A stretch of 64,000 nt of DNA from AP-15 sp963733945 (GCA_963733945.1 CAVTFD010000011.1:124001-188000), one strand, 5' to 3'; shown: positions 46,893 to 56,736, numbered from the stretch's first letter. The notes: a model not told the origin generated them from the sequence alone. Translations and numbers: made by a program.

Positions 46893-48677
46893 TCATCGGC
46901 GGATCAGCACCGGAAGCTCGACAAACGAGGGCGTCGTCTCGGCGTGGTGGATGGTGTTGGTGGCGACCCGGATATCGGCTTCACCATCTTTCGCCAGCAC
47001 CGGATGGCCGCTGTTGGTGTTGCGGGCGCGGCGCGGAAAGTTGCTGCTGGTCACGTCGATTTCGATGCGGTGGCCGGCGCGAAAAGTGTGGTGGATGTCG
47101 CCGAGGCCGATGATGTTCAGCCGCTCGACCCGACCCCGAACGAGGGGCCGGGGCTCCCCGGACGGGTCCCGGTACATCGCGCGCGTCACCCCGTCCATCA
47201 GCAACAGCGCGCGGCCGTCCGGCATCAGCTCGATCAGCTTGGCGACGAAATCGGTGTCAGGGCAGTCGGATTCGATGTGCAAAGTCACGCGGACATTGCC
47301 GGCGATCGTCAGGTCTTGTTCCAATGCTTCGCTGCGGTAGATCAGACCGTAATCGGGCAGTGCCTGAGCCGGCCGCTGGTCGCGCGGGCCGGCATCGATC
47401 AGCATGTTGCGCCCGCCCAATGTCGGGATTGGCCGGCGCGGATCATAGTTGTAACCACGCGGAACTCCGCTCGGCCCCTTAGGACTCAGGCCGCCGTCGC
47501 CGCGCAGATAGAGCCGCTGCGGGGCGGTGCCCGGCGGCGGCCAGCGCTCTGCCCTGACCCAGTCGTCGGGGACATAGAAGGCGCGGTCCTCGACCCAGGC
47601 GCGCGGTGAATAGTACACCGCCGGCTCGTCGATGATGCCGCTGGCCTCGCCTTTCAGCCAATGGTCGAACCATGCGAAATAAGGGTCGCGCGACCAGAAA
47701 TTGCTGGCATAGACGAAATAATGTTCGTTCGGGCCGATCCATAATTTCTGGGTGCCGGTGCGCGCCTGGATGTCGTTGAACGCCGCGATCACGCTCGTTT
47801 GAAAGATGTCGAACCAGGTGGTGACGTGAAAGCCGGGGATGTCGATCGTGCGGCGGAAATTGTGCCGCGCCCGGAACGCGTCGGGCGCCGGATGGGTGAT
47901 GATCTCGTCGAGGAAGGGCTGCCAGGTGGCAAAGTCGGGATAGCCGGTCAACGGCAGTCGCAGCCAATCTGCCGAACCGATAAAGGGCGGCTCGGCGTTG
48001 CGCGCGGCATCGAGACGCGCGTAGCGCTCAGCGGCCGAGGAGGCAGCGGCATCGAGTTGAGCCGCGCCGACCCCAAAGCGCTGCATCACCGCCTCGCGAT
48101 GCGACCGCGACAGGCCAGGGATGTTGCGCGCCACCCATAGCCACAGCCGCTCCATCTCGATCGACTGGCCCTCGCAGACCACGTCGTCATAGATGCTGGA
48201 GGCGCCCGCCTGGGCGAAGAAGGCGCGCAGGCTGGGATGGCGGGTCGACGCCGCGGCGAAGGTGGTGGTGGCGCCGGCCGACGACCCGGACATGCCGACC
48301 ATCTGATTAGTCCAGGGCTGGGCCGCGATCCATTCGAGCGTGTCGTGGCCGTCTGCCGCGTCGTCGGCATAGACCCGGTCTTCGCCTTCGGAGCCGTGGC
48401 GGCCGCGCGTGTCCTGGTAGACCGCGACATAGCCGTGTCCGACGATCTGTTGCCAGCCGCGCAGGATTGAACCGCGCATCGGCTCCGCGGCACTCGGCAG
48501 CCAGGCCCTGGTGCAATCGGTCTTGTCGCGGGCATCGGCGGCGGCGATGCCGTAGGGGGTCCGGTGCAGGATCACGGGCCAGCGCGGGCCGTCGCTCTCC
48601 GGCAGGAATACGAAGGTGTTGAGCCTGATGCCGTCATTCATCGGCACCATGGCCTGAAAACAGCGGGCGTCGGTCAT
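46893..48677 (-). CDS. CocE/NonD-type serine hydrolase (X-Pro dipeptidyl-peptidase S15 family)
   Basis: 594 residues from the ATG at 48677. The nucleophile Ser is in GMSGSSAGATTTF, and the N-terminal signature FVFLPESDGPRWPVILHRTPYG is characteristic. The C-terminal jelly-roll domain (HTFRAGHRIEIDVTSSNFPR and NTNSGHP) is that of cocaine-esterase/acylase family enzymes, which hydrolyse esters or amides of bulky substrates. No signal peptide is seen. It sits 8 nt downstream of the ThDP enzyme gene, so one operon of three is likely. Confidence 0.92.
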   Translation of the reverse strand: MTDARCFQAMVPMNDGIRLNTFVFLPESDGPRWPVILHRTPYGIAAADARDKTDCTRAWLPSAAEPMRGSILRGWQQIVGHGYVAVYQDTRGRHGSEGEDRVYADDAADGHDTLEWIAAQPWTNQMVGMSGSSAGATTTFAAASTRHPSLRAFFAQAGASSIYDDVVCEGQSIEMERLWLWVARNIPGLSRSHREAVMQRFGVGAAQLDAAASSAAERYARLDAARNAEPPFIGSADWLRLPLTGYPDFATWQPFLDEIITHPAPDAFRARHNFRRTIDIPGFHVTTWFDIFQTSVIAAFNDIQARTGTQKLWIGPNEHYFVYASNFWSRDPYFAWFDHWLKGEASGIIDEPAVYYSPRAWVEDRAFYVPDDWVRAERWPPPGTAPQRLYLRGDGGLSPKGPSGVPRGYNYDPRRPIPTLGGRNMLIDAGPRDQRPAQALPDYGLIYRSEALEQDLTIAGNVRVTLHIESDCPDTDFVAKLIELMPDGRALLLMDGVTRAMYRDPSGEPRPLVRGRVERLNIIGLGDIHHTFRAGHRIEIDVTSSNFPRRARNTNSGHPVLAKDGEADIRVATNTIHHAETTPSFVELPVLIRR

Positions 48678-48685
48678 TTCGAGGC

Positions 48686-50350
48686 TCACGCCTCGCCGTA
48701 ATGCACCCGGCGGAATTGGCGCGTCGGGATCAGATCGTCGACATGCACATCCCACAGGGTAGCGCCGTTCGCCTGCTGGTGCTGGCGGAACAGGTCCTCG
48801 AACCGGCCCAGTTCGTTGACCCTGGCGCCGTTGAGGCCAAAGCCGCGGGCAGTCGCGGCGAGATCGCCGCGGCCGTGCGTCGCATGACGCGGGTCGCCTC
48901 CTGTGGAGCGGAATTTATGCGTCTCGGCGCCGTAGCCGCCGTCGTTCAGGACGCAGATCAGCAAATCGAGGCCGTGTCGCCTGACCGTCTCCAATTCCTG
49001 GATGTGCTGATAGAGGCTGCCGTCGCCGTCGATCAGCAAGACCTTGTCACTGCCGCGCGCGACGGCGACCCCGATTGCCGCCGACAGGCCGGAGCCGATC
49101 GCGCCGAAATCGAGCGGGGTGTGATACTTGCCAGCCGGCCGGCCCTTGAAATGGGTCATGCCAAACCCGAAGCAATGACCGCCGGCGACGACGACGTCCC
49201 AATCCTTGGGGATTGCCGCATCGAGCTCGCGCACCACCGGCCGCGGGTCGAGCGTGCCTGGAGTGACCTGAAATTCCTTGGCGTCGGGGACATCGGCGGC
49301 GATCTGCGCGGCGACCGCGTTGCTGCGCCAGCCCGGCCGGCGGATGCCGCGCTCGACGAGCCGTCGGGTGATCGCCTCGGCGGTGGCGCGGGCATCGGCC
49401 TTGATGTGCAGATCGGCGGTGCGCAGCCCTTGCCACAGCCCGCGCGGGTTCACATCGATCTGCACCACCTTGGCGTTCGGATAAAGATAGCCGCCCTCGG
49501 TCGTGTAATGCCCCAGCCCCGCCCCGGCGGCGATCACCAGATCGCTCTCGGCAAAGAATTCGCGGGCGAGATCGCTCGCAAAGGTGCCAGCGATGTCGAG
49601 CGCGAACGGGTTGCCGTCGAACAGGCCCTTGGCCAACAGGGTCGTCGCCAGCAGTGCACCGCTGTTCTCGGCCAATGCCTCCAGCGCTTCCTTGGCGCCC
49701 GACCAGACCGCACCGCGTCCGCCGATGACCACCGGCCGATCGACGCCGGCGACCATCGCGACGACCTCGTCGACCAATGCCGGGTCGGGCATCACCACCT
49801 GTGGACGCGGCATGAGATCGGTCGAGGGCGTGTAATCGGGGAGGTACGGAAATTCCTCCTTCTGCAGGTCGAGCGGAATGCTCAGCACCACCGGGCGGCG
49901 CTCGGCGCGGGCCACGTAAAACGCCTCGCGGACATTGTCGAGCGCCCGGTCGATTGTGCGGATCGGCACGAAATGCGCCCCGGTCGCCAGCGCCAGCGGC
50001 GCCTGGTCGATCTGCTGCATGTACCAGGACGTGCCGATCGGCGCGTCGCCCGAAAAGACCACGAGCGGCGCATTGCCGCGCGCGGCCATCGTCAACGCGG
50101 TCATGATCTGGGTAAAGCCGGGGCCGCAGGTGACCGAAGCGACGCCGACCTTACCCGACGCGCGGGCGTAGGCGTCGGCCATCGCGCAGGCGCAATGCTC
50201 GTGGCGCGCATGGATCAGGCGCACACCCTGATTGTCGGCCATCGCCGCCGACCAATACATGTTGGCGTCGCCCATCAGGGTAAACAATGTGTCGACACCC
50301 TCGGCCGCGAACGCTTGCGCCAGCACGTCGGAAACCTGGTTGTTGCTCAT
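48686..50350 (-). CDS. Thiamine-diphosphate-dependent enzyme (acetolactate-synthase-like)
   Basis: 554 residues from the ATG at 50350, which overlaps the CoxG-like stop by 4 nt. The N-terminal PYR domain has FTLMGDANMYW and HARHEHCACAMADAYARASG with the catalytic Glu position; the ThDP-Mg motif is DGDGSLYQHIQELETVRRHG followed by LNDGGYGAE. It is not a biosynthetic AHAS by context, because no small subunit or ilvC is near. Decarboxylases, sulfoacetaldehyde acetyltransferase or oxalyl-CoA-type enzymes are possible. It is a full-length relative of the broken gene at 38719. Confidence 0.9.
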   Translation of the reverse strand: MSNNQVSDVLAQAFAAEGVDTLFTLMGDANMYWSAAMADNQGVRLIHARHEHCACAMADAYARASGKVGVASVTCGPGFTQIMTALTMAARGNAPLVVFSGDAPIGTSWYMQQIDQAPLALATGAHFVPIRTIDRALDNVREAFYVARAERRPVVLSIPLDLQKEEFPYLPDYTPSTDLMPRPQVVMPDPALVDEVVAMVAGVDRPVVIGGRGAVWSGAKEALEALAENSGALLATTLLAKGLFDGNPFALDIAGTFASDLAREFFAESDLVIAAGAGLGHYTTEGGYLYPNAKVVQIDVNPRGLWQGLRTADLHIKADARATAEAITRRLVERGIRRPGWRSNAVAAQIAADVPDAKEFQVTPGTLDPRPVVRELDAAIPKDWDVVVAGGHCFGFGMTHFKGRPAGKYHTPLDFGAIGSGLSAAIGVAVARGSDKVLLIDGDGSLYQHIQELETVRRHGLDLLICVLNDGGYGAETHKFRSTGGDPRHATHGRGDLAATARGFGLNGARVNELGRFEDLFRQHQQANGATLWDVHVDDLIPTRQFRRVHYGEA

Positions 50351-50931
50351 TGGGTCTTCCTTTTGGCGAAAAGAATTTGCCGCAGCCAGCCGAGAAACGC
50401 CCGCCACAGCAATGCCCCGCCGCGCAGTTCCCCGGCCGTCGCGGGCGGCGACGGTGACGACACCTGTGCCTCGGCGGCTGCCGCTGCCCGTTCGGCGGCG
50501 AGGCGGGCCATGTTGCCGGCGAATTCCGCCAGCAATGCGCGGGCGAGATGAACCCCGCCGGCATTGGCGAAAGTTTCGAGCGGGCCGGTTACGTTGAAAT
50601 TGCCCTCGCATTTGAGGGTCGTCGTTTCGGCCCCGCTCGCGGTCACCACACCCGAGGCCAATGCTCGCGAGGCGCCGCGGCCATCGATGCCGCGCCCCTC
50701 GATCGTGCAGCGCCGCGCCTCGTCGTCATAAGCGAGCTTGGCCTCGCCGCGAAAGGTCGCCACGGTCGGCCCGAACTTGACCCGGATGGTGCCCAGATAG
50801 GCGCCCCCGTCGCCGGCCGCGGTCAATGCCGCGCCGGGAATGCACGAGGCAACCAGCGCCGGATCGCGCAACAGCGGCCACACCGCATCGGGCGGCGATG
50901 GTATCGTCACTTCTTCGCTGAGCGAAATCAT
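50347..50931 (-). CDS. CoxG-like SRPBCC-family protein
   Basis: 194 residues. The domain starts EEVTIPSPPDAVWPLLRDPALVASCIPGAA, the hallmark of the CO-dehydrogenase subunit G family, and continues with GTIRVKFGPTVATFRG. A C-terminal Ala/Pro-rich linker ends in a hydrophobic WRAFLGWLRQILF segment, a likely membrane anchor, also typical of CoxG. CoxG recruits molybdenum CO dehydrogenase to the membrane. The lone molybdenum enzyme nearby is of the DMSO-reductase family, so partnership is not proven. It heads the operon. Confidence 0.88.
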   Translation of the reverse strand: MISLSEEVTIPSPPDAVWPLLRDPALVASCIPGAALTAAGDGGAYLGTIRVKFGPTVATFRGEAKLAYDDEARRCTIEGRGIDGRGASRALASGVVTASGAETTTLKCEGNFNVTGPLETFANAGGVHLARALLAEFAGNMARLAAERAAAAAEAQVSSPSPPATAGELRGGALLWRAFLGWLRQILFAKRKTQ

Positions 50932-51016
50932 CGCGCCAAGCTAGCGGTTGCCGACATACTTTGTCGATGCGCGGTGAGACAGAGCAGACCAATGCCGGTA
51001 AGGGATTTATCGACCG

Positions 51017-53333
51017 ATGAATGACAGCCCCGCAAAAAGCACCCGCGGCGTGCCGCACAGTTCGCATTGGGGCGCCTTCTCGGTGTTCGTGGGCGATCAA
51101 AGCGTCGAAATCCTTCCCCATCGCCGCGACCGCGATCCCTCGGCCTTGCTCGGCAATATCCCAGCCGCCGTCGCGCACCGAGCGCGGATCGCGCGGCCGA
51201 TGGTTCGGCGCGGCTGGCTGGAACGCGGTCCGGGAGCCGATCGGCGGGGCCGCGACGAATTGGTGGCGGTCTCATGGCCCGAAGCGCTCGACCTCGTTGC
51301 GGCAGAGCTGAGACGGGTCTACGCCGCACACGGGCCGCGCGGCGTTTTCGGCGGGTCCTATGGCTGGGCCAGCGCCGGGCGCTTTCACGACGCGCAGCAC
51401 CAGATCCACCGGTTTCTGAACCTCGCCGGCGGCTATGTCCGCTCTGTCAACAGCTACAGTTCGGGTGCGGCGACGGTGATCCTGCCGCACGTGATCGGCC
51501 CGCAGGGGGCGGTGGCCGGCAACAACGTCAGCTGGGCCGAATTGGTGGCCGAGAGCGCGCTGGTGCTCGCCTTTGGCGGCATGGCGCTGAAAAACAACGA
51601 TGTCGGCGGCGGCGGTACGAGCCAGCACATCGCCCGCAGCCATCTAAATGCTGCGCGCAAACGGGGCGTCGAGTTCCATCTGATCGGGCCGCTGCGCGAC
51701 GATTTGCCGGCGGAAATCGAGGCCGTCTGGCATTCGATCCGGCCCGGCACCGATGTCGCGCTGATGCTGGGGATGGCGCATACCCTGGTGACCGAGGGAC
51801 GGCACGACCGCGCCTTCCTCGACCGCTTTTGCGTCGGCTGGGAGGAGTTCGAGGCTTATCTGCTCGGCCGCAGCGACGGTCAGCCGAAAGACGCGGCCTG
51901 GGCGGCGGCGATCTGCGGCCTGCCGGCAGACGAGATCGTCGCGCTGGCGCGGCGGGCGGTCGGGCGGCGCACTTTGATTACCTGCTCGCAATCCTTGCAG
52001 CGCGCCGAGCATGGCGAGCAGCCGGTGTGGATGGGCATCGTCTTGGCCGCCCTGCTCGGCCAGATCGGGATGCCCGGCGGCGGTTTCGCCTATGCACTGG
52101 GTTCGACGTCGAACACCGGAAAGCCGCCATTGGCGGTGCCGCTTGCCGACTTTGCCGCAAGGCCGCAACAGCATCGCCGATTTCATTCCGGTGGCGCGCA
52201 TCGCCGACATGCTGCTGCACCCTGGAGAGCCGTTCGACTACAACGGCCAGCAGTTGACTTATCCCGATGTAAAGCTGGTGTACTGGGTCGGCGGCAATCC
52301 GTTTCACCACCACCAGGATCTGAACCGGCTGCGCCGCGCCTTTTCCCGCCCGGACACAATCATTGTCCATGATTCGGCATGGACCGCGACCGCGCGCCAT
52401 GCCGATATCGTATTGCCGGCGACGATCACCTTGGAGCGCGAAGATATCGGGGCTTCGGAGGGCGATCCGCTATTGGTGGCGATGCATCGCGCGGTGGCGC
52501 CCTTCGAGCAGGCGCGCGACGATTACGACATTTTCGCCGAACTGGCGCAGCGCCTGGGGATCGCCGAAGCGTTTACCGAGGGCCGCTCGGCCCGGCAGTG
52601 GCTCGAACAAATCTATGAGCCGACCCGTCGCGCGCTGTTGTCGCGCGAGGTCGCCGCGCCCGATTTCGACCAGTTCTGGGAGGCGGGCGAGATCGTGTTG
52701 CCAACGCTGCCCTGGGATGGCGGCATCCTGCGCGACTTTCGCCATAACCCCGATGCGGCGCCGTTGCCGACGCCGAGCGGCAAGATCGAGATCACCTCGG
52801 CGACGATCGCCGGATTCGGCTATCCGGACTGTCCGGGACATCCTACCTGGCTGCCGCCCGTCGAAGGCGCCGGCTCGCCCGCAGCGGCGCGTTTCCCGCT
52901 CCATCTTATCGCGAACCAGCCGGCAACGCGGCTGCACAGTCAGCTGGATTTTGGCGCCACCAGCCAGGCGTCGAAGGTCAATGGGCGCGAGCCGGTGCGC
53001 ATCCATCCACAAGATGCCGCGGCGCGCGGCATTAGCGATGGCGACATCGTGCGCCTCTACAACGATCGCGGCGCCTGTCTCGCCGGCGCGGTGCTGAGCG
53101 ACGCGCTGCGCCAAGGTGTGGTCCAGCTGTCGACCGGAGCCTGGTACGACCCCGACGACCCGGCCGCGGACAAGCCGCTCTGCGTGCACGGCAACCCGAA
53201 CGTGCTGACCCGCGACGCCGGCACCTCCCGTCTCGCGCAAGGCTGCACCGGCCAGCTCTGCCTGGTCGAGATCGAGCGCTTCGACGGCCCGCCGCCGCCG
53301 ATCAGGGCGTTCGATCCGCCGAGCGGTCCATAG
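51017..53333 (+). CDS. Molybdopterin oxidoreductase, BisC/TorA type, one frameshift
   Basis: The repaired product is about 771 residues. There is no N-terminal Fe-S motif and no Tat signal, as in biotin/methionine sulfoxide reductases. SYGWASAGRFHDAQHQIHRF and VRSVNSYSSGAATVILPHVI (with the Mo-ligand Ser) are the family signature; the second frame has YWVGGNPFHHHQDLNRLR and the cofactor-binding end RIHPQDAAARGISDGD. The break is in a TTT run at 52151-52153: removing one T gives AVPLADLPQGRNSIADF. All later parts are intact, so a homopolymer read error is the simplest explanation. It is divergent from the coxG-like operon with 85 bp between. Confidence 0.9.
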
Positions 53334-53349
53334 CGAAGGGGGAAAGGGT

Positions 53350-54065
53350 ATGACAGAACAGATCCGGCTCGGAGTCATCGTGCCGAGCGTCAATATCGTC
53401 GTCGAAGAATGGTATCCCCGCGTTGTGCCCGATGGGGTCAGCGTCCATTTCGCCCGGATGCTGATCGGCGAAGGCAGCTCGCCAGAACGGATCATCGCAA
53501 TGGACCGCGAGGACGGGGCACGCGCGATCCATCAACTCGCCAGCTGCCGGCCGCACGCGATCGCCTATGGCTGCACCGCGTCGAGCATCGTCCAGGGTCA
53601 TGCCTTCGACGAGCGCCTGCGCGGCGAGATCCGTCATATCGCCGGGGCGCCGGCGACGACCGCGACCGACAGCATCTTTGCCGCCTGCCGTACGCTCGGG
53701 CTAAAGCGGGTGACGGCGATTTCGCCCTATACAGAGGCGGTCGACACCGCCGAGCACCGTTTCTTCGCCGAGGGCGGCATCGAGACGATGACTGGCGCCT
53801 GTTTCGGCATCACCGACGGGTTTCGCCTAGCCGAACCTGAACCCGCCGCGATCTTCGACTGGCGCTCGGCGCGTGGGACCCGCAATCGGACGGGCTGATC
53901 GCCGCTTGCCTCAATTTCCGCTCGCCCCCGATCATCGACGCGCTCGAGGCGCGGATCGGCAAGCCGGTCGTGACCTCGACCCAGGCAGTGTTGTGGCATC
54001 TGCTGCGCCTAGCCGGCGTCAAGACCTCGATCCCCGGCTTCGGCCGCCTGTTGCGCGAGTTTTGA
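53350..54065 (+). CDS. Asp/Glu racemase-family enzyme (maleate isomerase/arylmalonate decarboxylase-like), one frameshift
   Basis: The repaired product is about 238 residues. MTEQIRLGVIVPSVNIVVEEW and IAYGCTASSIVQG (first catalytic Cys) are in the first frame; after one missing T at about 53860 (AIFDLALGAWDPQSDGLI restored) the second frame gives AACLNFRS with the second catalytic Cys and ends GFGRLLREF. Both Cys of the racemase pair are thus present. Family members isomerise maleate, decarboxylate arylmalonates or racemise hydantoins. It starts 16 nt after the molybdopterin gene behind GGGGGAAAGGG, so both are in one operon. Confidence 0.88.
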
Positions 54066-54234
54066 TCAGAACGTCGACGTCTCTTTGTCATCCGGGCGAA
54101 GGTCTCGCTCGCGCAGGAATCTCGAGGCGCCAAGCTCCTGCGTGGAACACCCTGGCCCGCACGGAACACAACAAGAAAGCGGGGGGTCGAGAATGAACTA
54201 CAGGTATCCGAGGTCATTTCTCGTCTTTTCATTA

Positions 54235-55149
54235 TCAGGCGTTGTAGTCGAGCCCAAGCGCCGCGAAGCGCTCGCGGTCTTCGCCCCAGTTCTGGCGCAC
54301 CTTGACGAACAAAAACAGATGGACCCGCCGCTCCAGCATTTGTTCGAGCTCGGCGCGGGCGCGGGCGCCGATCGCCTTGATCCGCTGCCCGCGATCACCG
54401 AGCACGATCGCGCGCTGGCTCTGGCGCTCGACATAGATCACCTGCTCGATGCGCACGCTGCCGTCGCGGCGGTCTTCCCAGCTTTCGGTCTCGACGGTTG
54501 AGGCATAGGGCAGCTCGTCATGGAGTTGCAGAAACACCTGCTCGCGGGTGACCTCGGCGGCGATCAGGCGCTCGGGCGCGTCCGACAATTGGTCCTCGGG
54601 AAACAGCCACGGACCCGCGGGCACAGCCGCTGCGAGGTGCCGCTTCAGGTCCTCGACCCCGTCACCGTTCAGTCCCGAAATCATAAACACCGGGTCGAAG
54701 CGGCCTTCCTTCGACAAGGTCGCAGCCAGCCCGAGCAATGTGTCGCGACGCACGAGATCGATTTTGTTCAGCGCCAGGACCGATTTGCGGCCGCGCTCGG
54801 CCAGGCGGTCGAGGATGCGCCGCGTATCCCGGTCAATCCCGCGCGCGGCGTCGACCAGCAGCACGGTTTCGTCGGCATCCTCAGCCCCCGACCAGGCCGC
54901 CGACACCATCGCCCGGTCTAGGCGCCGCCGGGGCGCAAAGATGCCGGGGGTGTCGACAAAGACGATCTGCGCCGGCCCTTCGATCGCGATGCCGAGCAGC
55001 CGGCTGCGCGTCGTCTGCGCCTTGGGAGTGACGATCGCCAGCTTCCGCCCGACGAGTCTGTTCAGCAGTGTCGACTTGCCGGCATTGGGTGCGCCGATCA
55101 GCGCGACATAGCCGCAACGCGTGGATGCTTGTGGTTCCCCCTCAGCCAT
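54235..55149 (-). CDS. era: GTPase Era
   Basis: 304 residues. G1 is GAPNAGKSTLLNRL, G3 VDTPGIF, G4 NKID; the C-terminal KH domain includes RIEQVIYVERQSQRAIVLGDRGQRIKAIG in part. Era binds 16S rRNA near its 3' end and aids 30S assembly. Normally it follows rnc (RNase III); here the upstream neighbour is a deacetylase gene and no rnc or recO is in view, so the usual lepB-rnc-era-recO order is broken in this genome. Confidence 0.95.
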   Translation of the reverse strand: MAEGEPQASTRCGYVALIGAPNAGKSTLLNRLVGRKLAIVTPKAQTTRSRLLGIAIEGPAQIVFVDTPGIFAPRRRLDRAMVSAAWSGAEDADETVLLVDAARGIDRDTRRILDRLAERGRKSVLALNKIDLVRRDTLLGLAATLSKEGRFDPVFMISGLNGDGVEDLKRHLAAAVPAGPWLFPEDQLSDAPERLIAAEVTREQVFLQLHDELPYASTVETESWEDRRDGSVRIEQVIYVERQSQRAIVLGDRGQRIKAIGARARAELEQMLERRVHLFLFVKVRQNWGEDRERFAALGLDYNA

Positions 55150-55176
55150 ACGAACGGCGATCAGAGCACGCCTTAG

Positions 55177-56079
55177 TCAAGCCGCGTGACGTTTTGCCCA
55201 ATCGACCACCTCGGCATGGGTCGCGAACCAGACCCCCTTTTGCGCCTTCGCGTGGCGAATGATCTCGTCGAGGATCCATATGCGCGAGCGGTAGCCGATG
55301 ACGTGCGGATGCATCGTCAGCTGGAAGAGGCCGCCCTCGGCATGGGCCGCGTCGAACTCGCGCCGGAAGATGTCGAATACGTCACCGGGCGGCGTGTACG
55401 GCCGCAGCGCCGAAAACCGGTTCATCATGAAATAGACCGCGTCGTCGCGCACCCACTCGACCGGCAATTCGACGACACCGGTCGGCGCGCCGTCGAGCAG
55501 CAGCTCATAGCAATCCTCATCCGACATCAGCGAGGAATCGTAGGCGAGCCCCATCTCCTGTTCGATTTCCAGGGTGTGCCGGCTGAAATCCCAGGACGGG
55601 GTGCGCAAGCCGACCGGCCGGACCCCGGTGATCTGCTCCAGGGTATCGGCCGAGCGCCGCATCAGGTCGCGTTCGGCCTCGTAGGGCAGAACCGAATTCA
55701 GCTCGTGAATCCAGCCGTGGATGCCGATCTCGTGGCCTTCGGCAACGACCCGGCGCTGCTCGTCCGGGTGGAGGAGCGCGGTCACCGCCGGTACATAAAA
55801 GCTGGCCTTGACCCCGTATTTTTCGAGAACCTTCAGAATTCTCGGCACGCCGACCCGGCTGCCGTATTGGCCCCAGGCGAGCCGGCCGATCGAGTTGCCG
55901 CCCTCGCGCAGATCGCTGGTCTCGTGATCGCTGTCGAACGACAGCGCCACTGCGCAGCGTGCCCCGCCCGGCCACTCCGCCGGCCGCAGGCCGCGTCCGG
56001 CGCGGACGCGCTCGACGCGTTTGCGCCACTCCTCCTCGGGCCACTGCCAGGGTTCCAGATCGGGTGTGCGGGCGTTCAT
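55177..56079 (-). CDS. Polysaccharide deacetylase family protein
   Basis: 300 residues from the ATG at 56079; the frame runs further upstream only through the tRNA relic. The NodB-type motifs are ALSFDSDHETSDL (Asp metal ligands), GHEIGIHGWIHE (HxxxH-like zinc site) and RTPSWDFSRHTL. The closest characterised relatives by pattern are PuuE-type allantoinases and peptidoglycan/chitin deacetylases; LFQLTMHPHVIGYRSR supports the PuuE-like group. No signal peptide is seen, favouring a cytoplasmic amidase role. Confidence 0.88.
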   Translation of the reverse strand: MNARTPDLEPWQWPEEEWRKRVERVRAGRGLRPAEWPGGARCAVALSFDSDHETSDLREGGNSIGRLAWGQYGSRVGVPRILKVLEKYGVKASFYVPAVTALLHPDEQRRVVAEGHEIGIHGWIHELNSVLPYEAERDLMRRSADTLEQITGVRPVGLRTPSWDFSRHTLEIEQEMGLAYDSSLMSDEDCYELLLDGAPTGVVELPVEWVRDDAVYFMMNRFSALRPYTPPGDVFDIFRREFDAAHAEGGLFQLTMHPHVIGYRSRIWILDEIIRHAKAQKGVWFATHAEVVDWAKRHAA

Positions 56080-56127
56080 GCCGTCCTCCTCGTCGGTGCT
56101 TCGGCCAGCGGCGAGGGAGACGGGATT

Positions 56128-56177
56128 GGTCGGAGCGGAGAGATTCGAACTCTCGACCCTCAGCACCCCATGCTGAT
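56128..56177 (-). tRNA. 3' half of tRNA-Pro (GGG), probable att-site relic
   Basis: On the minus strand the anticodon arm TCAGC-ATGGGGT-GCTGA (anticodon GGG), variable GGGTC, T arm GAGAG-TTCGAAT-CTCTC, acceptor CGCTCCG, discriminator A and encoded CCA follow in perfect order. The 5' acceptor strand (expected CGGAGCG) and D arm are absent; the upstream bases are unrelated. This is what a phage or island leaves when it recombines at the anticodon arm of a tRNA. An integrase stump starts 172 bp away. Confidence 0.7.
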
Positions 56178-56348
56178 GCTGATGGTCCGCCCACACCCGC
56201 AACCGCCTACTTTCGCCAACTCCATGGCGGAAACAATAGCGTTTTCGCGACCACTCGGCCACGCTGAAATACCGAAACCGACCGCGAATTTCGCTCGAGT
56301 GGTTGCCATGTGGTTGCTGGAGGCGCGGTGTCCAGCCATCAGTTTCCG

Positions 56349-56732
56349 ATGCTGACGCGCCTTTCCAAGCGTGCCATCGACGCGGCGACACCGGGGCCGA
56401 GGGACCATTTCCTGTGGGACCAGACGGTCAAGGGGTTCGGCGCGAAAATCACTCCCGACGGGGCGAAGATCTTCGTCCTACAACATCGCTGCAAGGGCCG
56501 ACCGCGCCGATATACGATTGGCCGCCACGGATTGCCCTGGACCGGCGACGAGGCGCGCACCGCGGCGGTGCGGTTGCTCGCCGAGATGGTTCGCGGCGAA
56601 CCTGGTCGGCTGCTGGACCGGCAGGTCTGCGGGCTACAACATCGGGATATGACCGCTGACCCGCACACCGCCGCAAATTCCGATCCTGGGGTCTTGATTG
56701 GGTCAGCGCTCCAAAACCCAATGCGACACTGA
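56349..56732 (+). pseudogene. Tyrosine-integrase N-terminal fragment
   Basis: The first about 80 residues match the arm-binding domain of P4-type integrases: LSKRAIDAATPGPRDHFLWD, VKGFGAKITPDGAKIFVLQH, GRPRRYTIGRHGLPWTGDEA and VRLLAEM. Similarity ends near VRGEP (about 56610) and the rest of the frame is unrelated; the core-binding and catalytic domains with the Arg-His-Arg-Tyr residues are lost. It is an inactive remnant of a mobile element inserted at the tRNA-Pro. Confidence 0.82.
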
Positions 56733-56736
56733 GCGC

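Noticed and set aside
48701..50551. 616-codon plus-strand frame opposite the ThDP enzyme
   Set aside because: Shadow of a conserved enzyme in GC-rich DNA; composition is His/Arg/Gly-rich and no domain is seen.
56231..56268. Segment resembling the D arm of a tRNA-Ser (GTGGCCGAGTGGTCGCG on the minus strand)
   Set aside because: No matching acceptor, anticodon or T arm belonging to a Ser tRNA follows; the only complete half nearby is tRNA-Pro.
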